Below are positions 24,688 to 33,424 of a stretch of 64,000 nt of DNA, piece by piece. The notes below the pieces were generated by a model that worked only from the letters and a program-made list of their open reading frames with translations, was not told the origin of the DNA and did not search any database. The position numbers and the translations under genes were made by a program. The stretch's first letter is position 1. Each line of letters starts with the position of its first letter. The stretch is from JAKACA01 sp963735115 (GTDB lineage: Bacteria; Actinomycetota; Acidimicrobiia; Acidimicrobiales; Bog-793). The stretch lies in contig CAVTJR010000003.1 of the NCBI GenBank assembly GCA_963735115.1, forward strand, positions 1,426,001 to 1,490,000. Reading direction: 5' to 3'.

Positions 24688-24993
24688 CTAACCCAACATG
24701 AGGGCTGGGAACGGATCGGCGTGCTCCGTCACCTCACCGCGACGCATCACCTACACCTGCCACTTGTCGCGATCTCCGACTGACATCTCGCCGTCGTGGA
24801 CGTACGGCACCCCGTACGATCCCGGAGCAGCACTGGCCACCCGCTCATAGAAGTCGACGACGTCGGCGCCGTGGTTGTGGCTGCCGGCAAGCCAAAGATC
24901 CATCAGGTAGTTGGCCCGGTTCAGCTCGACCACTTCGTTGCTCGACCGCGTCTGACGCGGTGAAGATGGTCGCCCAGCCTCGCCACTCGATCA
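24688..24993 (-). pseudogene. Imm7-family immunity protein remnant
   Basis: The pieces rebuild an Imm7-like protein. From GTG 24993: VIEWRGWATIFTASDAV in one frame; then after a one-base shift near 24940: SNEVVELNRANYLMDLW, LAGSHNHGADVVDFYERV and APGSYGVPYVHDGEM; a TAG at 24751-24753 stands where WQVWV would need Trp; after it VMRRGEVTEHADPF continues in frame to a stop at 24688. Imm7 proteins neutralise polymorphic toxins. One frameshift and one nonsense codon make it inactive. No cognate toxin is visible in the window. Confidence 0.65.
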
Positions 24994-25264
24994 CGCAGCC
25001 ATCATGACAGCCAGGGTGGCTCGGCTCAGCTTCGATTGAACCGCAGATCGAGCTGAGACCCGGGACCCACACTGCCCCTCATCGCCGGCTCAGTGACACA
25101 AAACGCTGCTGATCGTGCCATCTAGGGCCATCGGGTATTGGCTCATTCGCGTACGAGCGAGAGTGCCAGACTGGGAACGACGATTAGGGTCACCGCGATC
25201 GCCGGGTCGGTGAGGCACCCACGCCGGTTACCCCACTTGCCGAAGGCGAGTGCACACCTTCTGC
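24994..25264. other. Intergenic stretch, nothing recognised
   Basis: About 270 bases upstream of the Imm7 remnant and downstream of the SnoaL-like gene; no coding pattern, repeat or hairpin stands out. Confidence 0.35.
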
Positions 25265-25711
25265 TTAGTCGAGACCTGTCGGCCAGCCTGCGGCATCGAA
25301 CACTGCGACCGGGTCAAGGTAGTCCCGCCACAGCGTCACTTTGCCGTCCTTGATCGTGACGATGGAGACGAATCGATTGTCGTACGGACTACCTGTCTGC
25401 ACTGATTCTCCGTGCACCTCATACTCAAGGACCATGACCGACGCTGCGGGATCTCGATACACACGGAGATTGTCGGCGCTCTGCACGTTCATGAAGCTGT
25501 CGTAGTCGCTGTATAGGTCGATGATGTTCTGCCGACCCTGAACACGCCTGGGATATCCCGGCACGGAAACGACGTACTCGAAAACGACATCCTCAGCAAG
25601 CAGGTCGAAGAAGTCCTCACCCTTGGCGAGACCCCTGAGCCCCTCTTGAATGACGTGGAAGAAGGGTCCGTCAGCGCCAAAGTTTGAGCTGTCCTCCGTG
25701 TACTTGGTCAC
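25265..25711 (-). CDS. SnoaL-like (NTF2-fold) protein
   Basis: 148 residues from GTG 25711, which has GGAGGG just upstream; the frame extends to 25744. The pattern GLRGLAKGEDFFDLLAEDVVFEYVV, GRQNIIDLYSDYDSF, EYEVHGESVQTGSPYDNRFVSIVTIKDGKVTLWRDYLDPV is the limonene-epoxide-hydrolase/SnoaL ligand-binding fold. Base composition is clearly less GC-rich than the core genes, suggesting recent acquisition. No specific reaction can be assigned. Confidence 0.72.
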   Translation of the reverse strand: MTKYTEDSSNFGADGPFFHVIQEGLRGLAKGEDFFDLLAEDVVFEYVVSVPGYPRRVQGRQNIIDLYSDYDSFMNVQSADNLRVYRDPAASVMVLEYEVHGESVQTGSPYDNRFVSIVTIKDGKVTLWRDYLDPVAVFDAAGWPTGLD

Positions 25712-26026
25712 TTTCCCTCCCGGTGGGTACAGATGGTGGCACAAGCGTGATCGTAGAATTCGACCGGTGCGGATTGACCGTCCAACGCCGGGAGCGGGGC
25801 GGTGCTGACGGGTTCGAACATAGTCTCATCAGCTCCACTTCGTTTCTCGACCTGTGCCCTGATCAGCCTGGTTACTGCCGCCCGAGTACTCGGCGGTTCC
25901 TCTCTGAGTCACTCGGGCGCTGGGTCACTTCTGGCGTTTCCGCGAGAGACGTCCGCCGCCCTCGCCGAGTCGTCGGCCGAGTGTCCTCTTGACTCTTCCG
26001 TCGCGTCAGCTGGTTGACTGACCCTC
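25712..26026. other. Divergent promoter region of SnoaL-like and MerR genes
   Basis: No gene. Two TTGACT words at about 25989 and 26013, 24 bp apart, lie just before the MerR start and could be -35 elements or an operator repeat. Confidence 0.35.
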
Positions 26027-26851
26027 ATGTACGGAATCGGCACGGTTGCCCGCCTGGCGCAGGTGTCGGTACGCACCTTGCGGCACTATGACGACCTCGG
26101 TCTGCTCAAGCCGGCCCAGGTGGATCCGATCACCGGCTATCGGTACTACACGCCCGACCAGGTGCTGCGGCTGCACCGCATCCTCGTCTTGCGCGACCTG
26201 GGCGTGCCCTTGTCGGAGGTCGTTCAGCTGCTCGACGACGACGTCACCGTGGAGCAGCTACGGGGACTCCTGCATCTGCGACAGGCCGAAGCCCGTGCCC
26301 GGCTCGCCGCACAGACCGAACAGCTCGTCCGGGTCGAGATCCGGCTCGCACAACTAGAGGAGAAGTCCATGGCCGCCTATGAAGTGATCGTCAAACGGCT
26401 GGAGCCGATGCGGGTCGTCGCCTTGAGCGAGCTTCTCGCTGGAGTCGACGAGATCGGCGAGGCGTGTGGACGCATGTACCCGCAACTGCACGCCGCCCTG
26501 GGGCGGCACGGCGTGTCCTTCGGCGGTCTGTCCCTAGCCCTTTACGAAGACGTCGATCACGAAGACCGACCCCTTCGACTCACTACTGCGCTCCCGCTCC
26601 CGAGCGGAGTGACAATCGACGATGACGAGCTCAACACGATCGAGCTGCCCGCCGTCGAGCGGGCGGCCACGACCGTCGTGCGCGGCGCCCCCGAGGAAAA
26701 GTTCCACGACGCCTTCCGCGCCCTCCACGAGTGGATCGAGCGGAGCGGCGAACAGGCGACTCCCTTCGATCGAGAGCTTTACATCGACTGCGACGGCCCC
26801 AGGGACACCTGGGTGACCGAGCTGCAGACGGTCCTGCAACCGAGAACCTGA
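26027..26851 (+). CDS. MerR-family regulator with GyrI-like effector-binding domain
   Basis: 274 residues. The winged HTH is at the N-terminus: IGTVARLAQVSVRTLRHYDDLGLLKPAQVDP then YRYYTPDQVLRLHRI. A dimerisation coiled coil (LRQAEARARLAAQTEQLVRVEIRLAQLEE) joins it to a C-terminal GyrI/BmrR-like small-molecule domain (YEVIVKRLEPMRVVALSE ... CDGPRDTWVTELQTVLQ). Such regulators activate efflux or detoxification genes on binding lipophilic cations. The target may be its own promoter or nearby genes; not determinable. Confidence 0.85.
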   Translation: MYGIGTVARLAQVSVRTLRHYDDLGLLKPAQVDPITGYRYYTPDQVLRLHRILVLRDLGVPLSEVVQLLDDDVTVEQLRGLLHLRQAEARARLAAQTEQLVRVEIRLAQLEEKSMAAYEVIVKRLEPMRVVALSELLAGVDEIGEACGRMYPQLHAALGRHGVSFGGLSLALYEDVDHEDRPLRLTTALPLPSGVTIDDDELNTIELPAVERAATTVVRGAPEEKFHDAFRALHEWIERSGEQATPFDRELYIDCDGPRDTWVTELQTVLQPRT

Positions 26852-26951
26852 CATTCCCCGAGGGCCAAGCGATTCTCATCCGGCTCGCTCGCCCGTGTGC
26901 CTACGGAGCCAGGCGCTCGACCGCACCGATCGGCGTCGGTGAGTTGCGGTC

Positions 26952-26981
26952 TTGACAGATAGATCACATTTCGATTAATTA
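26952..26981 (+). promoter_or_regulatory. Sigma-70-type promoter of the ArsR operon, leaderless
   Basis: TTGACA (26952-26957), an 18-bp spacer and TAATTA (26976-26981), 5 nt before GTG 26987. It is the best consensus promoter in the window and unusually AT-rich. The start codon would lie at or near +1. Confidence 0.7.
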
Positions 26982-26986
26982 TTGTC

Positions 26987-27316
26987 GTGGACGTTACTGA
27001 TGTCGAGGGGCTGTTCGAGGCGCTGGCTGATCCGACGAGACGCCAGGTCGTGCAGCTGCTCAGCCATGGACCTCGACGGGCAGGAGAGATCGCCGACGCC
27101 GCCGGGATGTCCGGACCGGCGATGAGTCGCCATCTGCGCGTTCTTCTCGAGGCCGGGATCGTCGCCGACGAGCGACCGGCGAGCGACGCCCGTATCCGCG
27201 TGTTCCACCTGAGACCCAACTCGATCGTCGCCGTCCAGGCCTGGCTCGACCAACTTCAGGCGCACTGGGCCGAACAGCTGCAGGCGTTCAAACGCCATGT
27301 GGAAAGGGGCTCTTGA
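26987..27316 (+). CDS. ArsR-family transcriptional regulator
   Basis: 109 residues from GTG 26987. Winged HTH: LFEALADPTRRQVVQLLSHG, GEIADAAGMSGPAMSRHLRVLLEAGIV, DARIRVFHLRP. No cysteine metal site is present, as in the ArsR subgroup paired with SRPBCC (AHSA1) proteins. Its stop overlaps the next gene (TGATG). It probably represses its own operon. Confidence 0.88.
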   Translation: MDVTDVEGLFEALADPTRRQVVQLLSHGPRRAGEIADAAGMSGPAMSRHLRVLLEAGIVADERPASDARIRVFHLRPNSIVAVQAWLDQLQAHWAEQLQAFKRHVERGS

Positions 27317-28149
27317 TGACGAGTACGACCGTGTCAGTCTCGGTGGCGGTCGACCCCACGACGGCATTCAGAGCCTTCACCGAGGAGCTCGACTCGTGGT
27401 GGGTGCGTGGGCCGATCAACTACTTCGACTCCGCCCGCGCCATTCGAATGCAGTGCGAGCCGGGCCTCGGCGGGAGGTTGGTGGAGGTCTACGACGACGC
27501 CACCGGCGCAGGCCTCGAGCTTGGCCGCATCAAGGTGTGGGAGCCGGGTGCCCGCCTGGCGTGGAAGAGCGCCGTAGACGATGTCGAGATCGCCATCAGT
27601 TTCGAAGCGACCGAGGCCGGTACGGACGTGACCGTGGAGGCGACGGTACCCGCGGGCAGGGCCGATCGGGGAGGGTCGGCGTGGGTTCGCGTCGTCCCGC
27701 AGTGGTTCCCATCGTGGTGCGCCCGACGTGACTCAGCGGGCCGCACGCAGCCTGAGCTCGCTCGGCTGGCGTTGGGCGTGTACTACGCCGAACCGACCGC
27801 GGCCGCTCGGTGGCTGGCAGCTGCGTTCGGTTTGGAATCCCCCGATCCGCTGCCCGACGCCTCCGAGCCCTTGGCGGAGGAAGACGACGGCCATGGGTGG
27901 ATCGAATTCCGGGTTGGTAACTGCTCGCTCATGGTGTTCCGGCGAGACGGTCGGGCCGGCGGTAACGCCTCGCCCTCTCATGAGCCGTGGGTGTTCGTGG
28001 ACGACCTCGAGGCGCACTTCGCCCGCGCGGCGGCGGAAGGGGCGACGATCGTCAGCGGGATCCGCCACACGGGCTACCGCGCCTACGTCGCTGAGGACCT
28101 CGAGGGTCACCGGTGGACCTTTGCCCAGGCACGGCCTAGGCAAACCTGA
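27316..28149 (+). CDS. SRPBCC (AHSA1)-VOC fusion protein
   Basis: 277 residues from ATG 27316, coupled to arsR. Residues about 5-120 are an AHSA1/CalC-like domain (VAVDPTTAFRAFTEELDSWW, GRLVEVYDD, LGRIKVWEPGARLAWKS). Residues about 150-275 are a glyoxalase/bleomycin-resistance (VOC) domain (LALGVYYAEPTAAARWLAAAFGL, GWIEFRVGNCSLMVF, AYVAEDLEGHRWTFAQ). ArsR-AHSA1 pairs are common, but a VOC domain fused in the same chain is less so. It may bind or transform a xenobiotic that also signals through ArsR; this is inference. Confidence 0.82.
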   Translation: MTSTTVSVSVAVDPTTAFRAFTEELDSWWVRGPINYFDSARAIRMQCEPGLGGRLVEVYDDATGAGLELGRIKVWEPGARLAWKSAVDDVEIAISFEATEAGTDVTVEATVPAGRADRGGSAWVRVVPQWFPSWCARRDSAGRTQPELARLALGVYYAEPTAAARWLAAAFGLESPDPLPDASEPLAEEDDGHGWIEFRVGNCSLMVFRRDGRAGGNASPSHEPWVFVDDLEAHFARAAAEGATIVSGIRHTGYRAYVAEDLEGHRWTFAQARPRQT

Positions 28150-28263
28150 GCTCGCTCCCCTGCCTCCCCAACCCAAGACACCGCACCTTGGTCGACGTCT
28201 GCGGGTTCTTCGGCCTCTGCAACGTCGCGACCATCCATGATCAGGTGCTCGGGCGCCGGGAAC

Positions 28264-28554
28264 TCAGGCGTGCGATGGGCTCGCGCCCTCGCCCTCCCCC
28301 TCGAAGGCGACGTCATCGATGAAGCACCAGTACCAGTCCTCGCCCGGCTCGAACGACTGGATCAGGGGATGGCTGACGTCGCGAAAGTGAGCCGTGGCGT
28401 GCCGACCCGGCGAGCTGTCGCAGCAGCCGACGTGCCCGCACGACGTGCAGCGGCGCAGGTGCACCCACCGTCCGCCGGCAGCGAGGCATTCGACGCAGCC
28501 GTTGCCGCTCGCCTCGGTCGTCTTGATGGCGTCGAGATGAGTGCAAGTCTCCAT
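28264..28554 (-). CDS. UBP-type zinc-finger protein
   Basis: 96 residues from ATG 28554 with GGAGGA upstream. METCTHLDAI, GCVECLAAGGRWVHLRRCTSCGHVGCCDSSPGRHATAHFR and HPLIQSFEPGEDWYWCFID reproduce the ZnF-UBP fold with its Cys/His zinc ligands. In eukaryotes this domain binds the free C-terminus of ubiquitin; bacterial stand-alone copies have no settled role. The gene converges on the SRPBCC-VOC gene. Confidence 0.85.
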   Translation of the reverse strand: METCTHLDAIKTTEASGNGCVECLAAGGRWVHLRRCTSCGHVGCCDSSPGRHATAHFRDVSHPLIQSFEPGEDWYWCFIDDVAFEGEGEGASPSHA

Positions 28555-28732
28555 CACGTCGTCCTCCCTCTCGTTGCCGGCCGCGACCCGCTGCTCCAGG
28601 TCGCCAGCTGCACGTGCAGCCACACGGCGCATGGTATAGAGAGCCAGTGGCTCGCATCCCGACCGAGGACGCATACGTCATGGACGAGGGCCACGGGGGC
28701 GCCGTCGCGGGCTGGCGCCACAGGCGACCGAC

Positions 28733-30082
28733 TCAGCTCCCGCCTGCCTCCGGCCAGAGGTCCTCGAGCTCGCGACCGCGGGTCTCCGGAAGCAGCAGCA
28801 AGAGGAACGTGCCCGCCAGAGCGGGCAGAAACGTGGCGGTGGCGGCGATGCCGAATCGGTTGCCCACGTCGGCGATCGCTCCGAAGGCGAGCAACCCCGC
28901 GCTCGCCCCGAGCACGCCGACCGCCACCTGCCAGCCGGCCACCGAAGCCCGCACGGACGTCGGGAAGAGCTCGTTCACGAAGGCTCCGGCCGCCGGAGCG
29001 ATCGTCGCTGCCGCCAGGACGCCGAACACGTAGCCGACCAGCACGCCGGCGGTCGACCCGGAGTAGGTGAGGATGCCGAGCGACGCCATCGCCGCCATGG
29101 CGAGAGCGGTCGTCGGTCGTCGACCAAGGTGGTCGGCCAGGTAACGACCGAGCAGTAACCCACCCAGGCCCGTCACACCCGCCGCTGCCACCATGGCGGA
29201 CGTGATCACCCCGCGCACGTGGACGACGTTCTCGGCGTACAGGTAGACGAAGCTGTTGGCAGGACCGGTGATGACGGACAGCGCAAAGGTCATCACGGAG
29301 ACGATCAGGAGCCGCTTGCGGAACTGAGGGGCAACGGCAGACAGGACCGGCAGCTGGTGCTCGCCGGCGATGGCTTGACGGGCGAAGCGGTCGGGCTCTT
29401 CCACCCGCCGGCCTACGAGAGGCAGGAGCACGAGCGGCACCACCGAAAGGCCGACGATGCCGCGAAAGGTGAGCTGCGTTCCCAGCAATCCGTGGATGAA
29501 AGCCACGAGGCCGGTGCCGATCCCGTACCCGGCAGCGATGAGGGCGATGGCTTTGGCCCTGTCGCTGGAGCCCGTTTCTTCTGCTGCAGATACTCCGGCG
29601 AGAGCGTTCGTGGCACTGAGCATCGGCCGCCCAAGAGCAAAGACGATGACGAACCACCAGTAGCCGGGGCTGGCGGCCGACACCACGGTGATGGCCAGTC
29701 CGAGCGCACACGACATGAGGAGCGTCTTGCGCCGGCCGAGCCGATCGGCCAGACCCGCCAGGGGGAGGCCGCCGAGCGATGCCAGACGGATGATGGCCAG
29801 CCCAAGGCCGAGCTTGGTGCCGGAAAGGCCGGCTTGGTCGGCGATCGTGGCGCCTGAGCTCACGTGACCGAACGCCTTCGCGACGTCCCCGAGGGCTGCG
29901 ACGACGCCGAACTGCCCGAAGCCGGCCGACATCGCCAGGAGGGCCAACGCCACGACCTGCGGGTCGCGCCAGCCGCGCAGCCGGAGCCGCGACGGGTCGA
30001 CTGCGCCCGCCTCCGACCGGCCGGCCGAGCCCGTCCGGTCGGCCGCGCCAGGCTGGTCGGCCGCGCCGGGCTGATCGTCCAT
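28733..30082 (-). CDS. MFS transporter
   Basis: 449 residues from ATG 30082 (GTG 30088 also possible). Twelve hydrophobic segments and the MFS loop 2-3 motif GLADRLGRRKTLL, repeated weakly as GRYLADHLGRRPTTAL in the second half. It ends LLPETRGRELEDL, typical of the sugar/aromatic-acid transporter groups. The first 35 residues form a cytoplasmic tail with a DQPGAA repeat coded by a short direct repeat at about 30032-30075. Substrate not determinable. Confidence 0.82.
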   Translation of the reverse strand: MDDQPGAADQPGAADRTGSAGRSEAGAVDPSRLRLRGWRDPQVVALALLAMSAGFGQFGVVAALGDVAKAFGHVSSGATIADQAGLSGTKLGLGLAIIRLASLGGLPLAGLADRLGRRKTLLMSCALGLAITVVSAASPGYWWFVIVFALGRPMLSATNALAGVSAAEETGSSDRAKAIALIAAGYGIGTGLVAFIHGLLGTQLTFRGIVGLSVVPLVLLPLVGRRVEEPDRFARQAIAGEHQLPVLSAVAPQFRKRLLIVSVMTFALSVITGPANSFVYLYAENVVHVRGVITSAMVAAAGVTGLGGLLLGRYLADHLGRRPTTALAMAAMASLGILTYSGSTAGVLVGYVFGVLAAATIAPAAGAFVNELFPTSVRASVAGWQVAVGVLGASAGLLAFGAIADVGNRFGIAATATFLPALAGTFLLLLLPETRGRELEDLWPEAGGS

Positions 30083-30154
30083 CAACACGAGCTTTCCACC
30101 CCGGCGCCGTCGGCGGGGATCTGGCGCCCGGCGGCGCCATCGGGGCCAGAGGCG

Positions 30155-30883
30155 TCAGACCCGCGGCGGGTCCGGCACCTTCTGCGCCAGCACGATGATC
30201 TCCACGTCGGCCTCGAGGCTCGTGACCGTCAAGCCAGCTGCCGGCAGGAGCCGTTCCACCTCCTGCGGGGTGTAGACGCGGGCGCGGACAGGGTTGGTCG
30301 CGGCTTCGCCGGACTCGGCATAGGTCACGAACGAGCTCAAGTAGACGTCCGACAGCAGGTTCGGGAACGTCAGGTAGGCCGTTGCGCCCGGCCGCAGGAT
30401 CCGGTGGATCTCCCGCAACATGAGGAAGGCGTCCTCTCGCTCGAGGTGCTGCAGAACGAGGACGGAGTACACGAGATCGACGCTGCCGTCGGCGATGTCG
30501 GGTATGCGGGTGTCGGCGCAGCGTGCGAACCGGACGTTCGGCAGCTCGGCGAGACGCTCGGCCGCCATCGCGAGCATCTCGTCGGAGACATCGACCGCCC
30601 AGAGGAGCTTGCATAGCGGAGCCATGTGCTTGGCGACTCGTCCGATGCCGCATCCGATGTCGACGACGACGGCCTCATCGGAGGGGAGGTAGGGGGCGAG
30701 CAACTCTGCCTGCTCCCGCCCGGTGCGATCGAAGACGTCGGCGTCGTCGCCGTTGAAGATCGACTTCATCGCTCCCGAGATATCTGGCGGTCGCCAGAAC
30801 GTGCCGTAGCGGCCAGTCGACTCGCTCACCGCCGGGGTCGGATCTCGCCTCGACCAGCGGGTGACGCGGTCACCTGCACTCAT
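30155..30883 (-). CDS. Class I SAM-dependent methyltransferase
   Basis: 242 residues from ATG 30883, with GGAGAG 4 nt upstream. SAM-binding motif I is VVVDIGCGIGRVAKHMAP, motif II AVDVSDEML, then DGSVDLVYSVLVLQHLEREDAFLMLREIHRILRPGATAYLTFPN. A methyltransf_11-type enzyme; the N-terminal RYGTFWRPPDISGAM segment may contact the substrate. Substrate unknown. It lies upstream of the MFS gene on the same strand with a 72-bp gap. Confidence 0.8.
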   Translation of the reverse strand: MSAGDRVTRWSRRDPTPAVSESTGRYGTFWRPPDISGAMKSIFNGDDADVFDRTGREQAELLAPYLPSDEAVVVDIGCGIGRVAKHMAPLCKLLWAVDVSDEMLAMAAERLAELPNVRFARCADTRIPDIADGSVDLVYSVLVLQHLEREDAFLMLREIHRILRPGATAYLTFPNLLSDVYLSSFVTYAESGEAATNPVRARVYTPQEVERLLPAAGLTVTSLEADVEIIVLAQKVPDPPRV

Positions 30884-31080
30884 GATCTCTCCACATCCGA
30901 GATGCTCCTCCGCCTCGCCGGCCCGGGCGCCGGCGTCTTGCGGGACGGTTTCAGGATAGGCGGTCAGGACGAGCACGACGTGGCTCGCCCGGCACGCTCA
31001 GGGTGGCCGCATGGCGCCGGTCTCGAGAGAAATCCCAAAAGCTCCGTCGGATCCGGGGTGACCGGAGCGACGATAGGGGT

Positions 31081-31683
31081 GTGAACGAGCAATCGGCCGC
31101 CGCCAGCGGCCCGGGTCGTCATGCCGGCGCCGGCCCCGGCAGCGGGCCGAGCGCAGGTGCAGGCCGGTCTGGCGAGAATGCAGCTGAGGCTGCCGCCTTC
31201 CTGGCCTTCTACGACGATGCGCTCCCGCAGGTCTACGGCTACTTGTCGGCCCGCTGCGGCGGCGTCGCCGTGGCCGAGGATCTGACGGCGGAGACGTTTC
31301 TCGCGGCCGTCGACGCCGCCCGGCGCCCGCAGCCGACGCCGATGACGCTGCCCTGGGTGATCGGCGTGGCCCGCCACAAGCTCATCGATCACTGGCGCCG
31401 GGAGGCTCGCGAAGAACGCCGCTTCCGGCTCCTCACGGGGGCAGACACGCCCGTCGAGGACCCCTGGGAGGCCGAGCTCGACGCCGCCACCGCCCGGGCA
31501 GTGCTGCACGCCCTGCCCGCCCAGTACCGCGCCGCCCTGACACTGCGCTACTTGGACGACCTCGCCGTCGCCGATGTGGCCGCCCTCCTCGGCCGGACGC
31601 TGCACGCCACCGAGGCGCTGCTCGTGCGCGCCCGTCTCGCCTTCCGTCAGGCCTACGAAGACCAAGGGGCGTCCGATGGCTGA
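31081..31683 (+). CDS. ECF-subfamily RNA polymerase sigma factor
   Basis: 200 residues from GTG 31081 (AGGGG just upstream). After a 35-residue Gly/Ala-rich lead, region 2 reads AFLAFYDDALPQVYGYLSARCG, AEDLTAETFLAAV and WVIGVARHKLIDHWRRE; region 4 reads LHALPAQYRAALTLRYLDDLAVADVAALLGRTLHATEALLVRARLAF. No anti-sigma factor follows; the next gene, overlapping by 8 bp, is a triple VOC protein whose short N-terminal helix may serve in control. Confidence 0.88.
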   Translation: MNEQSAAASGPGRHAGAGPGSGPSAGAGRSGENAAEAAAFLAFYDDALPQVYGYLSARCGGVAVAEDLTAETFLAAVDAARRPQPTPMTLPWVIGVARHKLIDHWRREAREERRFRLLTGADTPVEDPWEAELDAATARAVLHALPAQYRAALTLRYLDDLAVADVAALLGRTLHATEALLVRARLAFRQAYEDQGASDG

Positions 31684-33034
31684 CCCGTTCGAGTCGATGC
31701 ATTCCGAGCTCGTGCCGGTTCAACCGGACGATGGCTTCGCCGCTCAGCTCCGCTGGCGCCTTCAGAGAGCCCTTCAACTACCGAAAGGAGTCACCGTGTC
31801 GAACCTGACCATCGATGAAACAACCGAGGGCGCCGCCTCCTCGCAAGGGCCGGTCTCGGATGCGGCCCCCCAACGTGCGCCCGCCATCCTCACGCCCTAC
31901 CTGGCCGTGGCCGGCGCCGAGCGGGCACTTCGCTGGTACGCGGAGGCGTTCGGGGCCCGCACCCGGGGAGAGACGATCGTCATGCCGGGCGGACGAATCG
32001 GGCATGCCGAGCTCGACATCGGCGGCGCCACGATCATGCTGTCCGACGAGTACCCCGAGATCGGCGTGACAGCGCCGGGGGCGGGAGCCTCGGTGACGCT
32101 CGTGTTGACCGTCGGCGAGGTTGACGCTGTCATCGCTCGGGCGGTCGAAGCGGGCGCCGAGCTCGCCCGGGCGGCGGCCGACTACGAGTACGGGCGCGTC
32201 GGCGTGATCCGCGATCCGTTCGGTCACCGTTGGATGATCTCGTCCCCACCGCCGGCTGCCCGCCCGACCGCTTCGACCACCCCCGGAGTGTCCGCCGCCG
32301 GCCGCGCCACCGATGCGACCGCTTCAGAGGGCCTCCGCCATGGCGACATCGGCTACGTGTCGCTCTTTGTTCCCGACGTCGAGCGGGCCGCTCGCTTCTT
32401 CTCCTCAGTGCTCGGCTGGCAGTACGAACCGGGCAGCGGGCCACAGGGACGCCAGGTGCAGGGTCTCAACATCCACCACGGCCTCTGGGGCGGGCAGGAG
32501 CGGAGCACACTGTTCCTGTGCTTCGCCGTCGACGACGTCGAGGCGGCCGTGCGGCGGGTGCGGGACGCCGGTGGAACGGCCGGCGACCCGGTGCAAGAGC
32601 CATACGGGATGGCTTCGGCGTGCGTTGACGACGACGGTGTGGCCTTCGCCGTCTTCGAGCTGCCGGCGGGCCCGCCTCAGGCGCCCCCGCCCCACGACGC
32701 TACCGAGGGCGACCTCGCCTACGTGACGATGGAAACCCGCTCATCGGCGGCAGCACGAGCCTTCTACGGCGACGTGCTCGGCTGGCGCTTCACGCCCGGG
32801 CGGGTCGAGGACGGTTGGCAGGTCGACGACGTCGCGCCCATGGTGGGGGTCGCCTCCGGGCACGAGGTGCCGACGAGTGTCCCGATGTATCGGGTGAGCG
32901 ACATCGTCGCCGCCGTGGGCCGCGTGCGGGCGGCTGGCGGCTCCGCCACAGAGCCCGACAGCCAGCCCTATGGGAGCACGGCGCTCTGCACGGACGACCA
33001 GGGAACACGCTTCTACCTCGGTCAGCTCTCATAG
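31676..33034 (+). CDS. Triple VOC (glyoxalase/bleomycin-resistance) protein coupled to an ECF sigma factor
   Basis: 452 residues. The first 40 residues (MADPFESMHSELVPVQPDDG, FAAQLRWRLQRALQLPKGV) form a small amphipathic segment I recall in front of VOC domains linked to ECF genes. Three VOC domains follow at about 71-190 (LTPYLAVAGAERALRWYAEAFG), 223-347 (GYVSLFVPDVERAARFFSSVLGW) and 360-452 (YVTMETRSSAAARAFYGDVLGW). It overlaps the sigma gene by 8 bp. Possible roles are binding a small toxic ligand or relaying it to the sigma factor; neither is shown. Confidence 0.83.
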   Translation: MADPFESMHSELVPVQPDDGFAAQLRWRLQRALQLPKGVTVSNLTIDETTEGAASSQGPVSDAAPQRAPAILTPYLAVAGAERALRWYAEAFGARTRGETIVMPGGRIGHAELDIGGATIMLSDEYPEIGVTAPGAGASVTLVLTVGEVDAVIARAVEAGAELARAAADYEYGRVGVIRDPFGHRWMISSPPPAARPTASTTPGVSAAGRATDATASEGLRHGDIGYVSLFVPDVERAARFFSSVLGWQYEPGSGPQGRQVQGLNIHHGLWGGQERSTLFLCFAVDDVEAAVRRVRDAGGTAGDPVQEPYGMASACVDDDGVAFAVFELPAGPPQAPPPHDATEGDLAYVTMETRSSAAARAFYGDVLGWRFTPGRVEDGWQVDDVAPMVGVASGHEVPTSVPMYRVSDIVAAVGRVRAAGGSATEPDSQPYGSTALCTDDQGTRFYLGQLS

Positions 33035-33175
33035 AAGCTCGCGCCTGGAATCCCATCCCGGCGCCGCGTTACGTCGCCTCCGGGCTGCACCGTCCCTCGC
33101 GGCGCAGCCCGATCGTCGTCCGCCGACCGATCCGCCGTCGGAGACCTGGCGCTCCTGTTCCCGAGCGGTAGCTCG

Positions 33176-33181
33176 TATCCT
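33176..33181 (+). promoter_or_regulatory. -10-like hexamer of the small membrane protein gene
   Basis: TATCCT, 6 nt before ATG 33188. Confidence 0.4.
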
Positions 33182-33187
33182 GTGGCA

Positions 33188-33424
33188 ATGCGCCCTCTCG
33201 GGATTCTCATCGGCATCATCGCCATTCTCGCCATCGCTGCTGGAGCCGTCTACATGGCGATCCCGGCGCATTCGCTTCCACACTTCGTGCCCGGCTACTT
33301 GAAAGGTGACACGCACGCCCATACGGACCGAGGCATCGCCGGCGTCGCCCTCGGAGCCATCCTTCTCGTCATCTCCGTCGCCATGACCCGGTCGGGACGC
33401 CGCCACCGGAGGCGGCGGTACTAG
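33188..33424 (+). CDS. Small two-helix membrane protein
   Basis: 78 residues from ATG 33188 (GTG 33182 in frame). Two hydrophobic helices, ILIGIIAILAIAAGAVYMAI and IAGVALGAILLVISVAM, flank a His-rich loop (HSLPHFVPGYLKGDTHAHTDRG); the C-terminus RSGRRHRRRRY is strongly basic and should lie in the cytoplasm. The His loop could bind a metal. Family not recognised. Confidence 0.65.
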   Translation: MRPLGILIGIIAILAIAAGAVYMAIPAHSLPHFVPGYLKGDTHAHTDRGIAGVALGAILLVISVAMTRSGRRHRRRRY

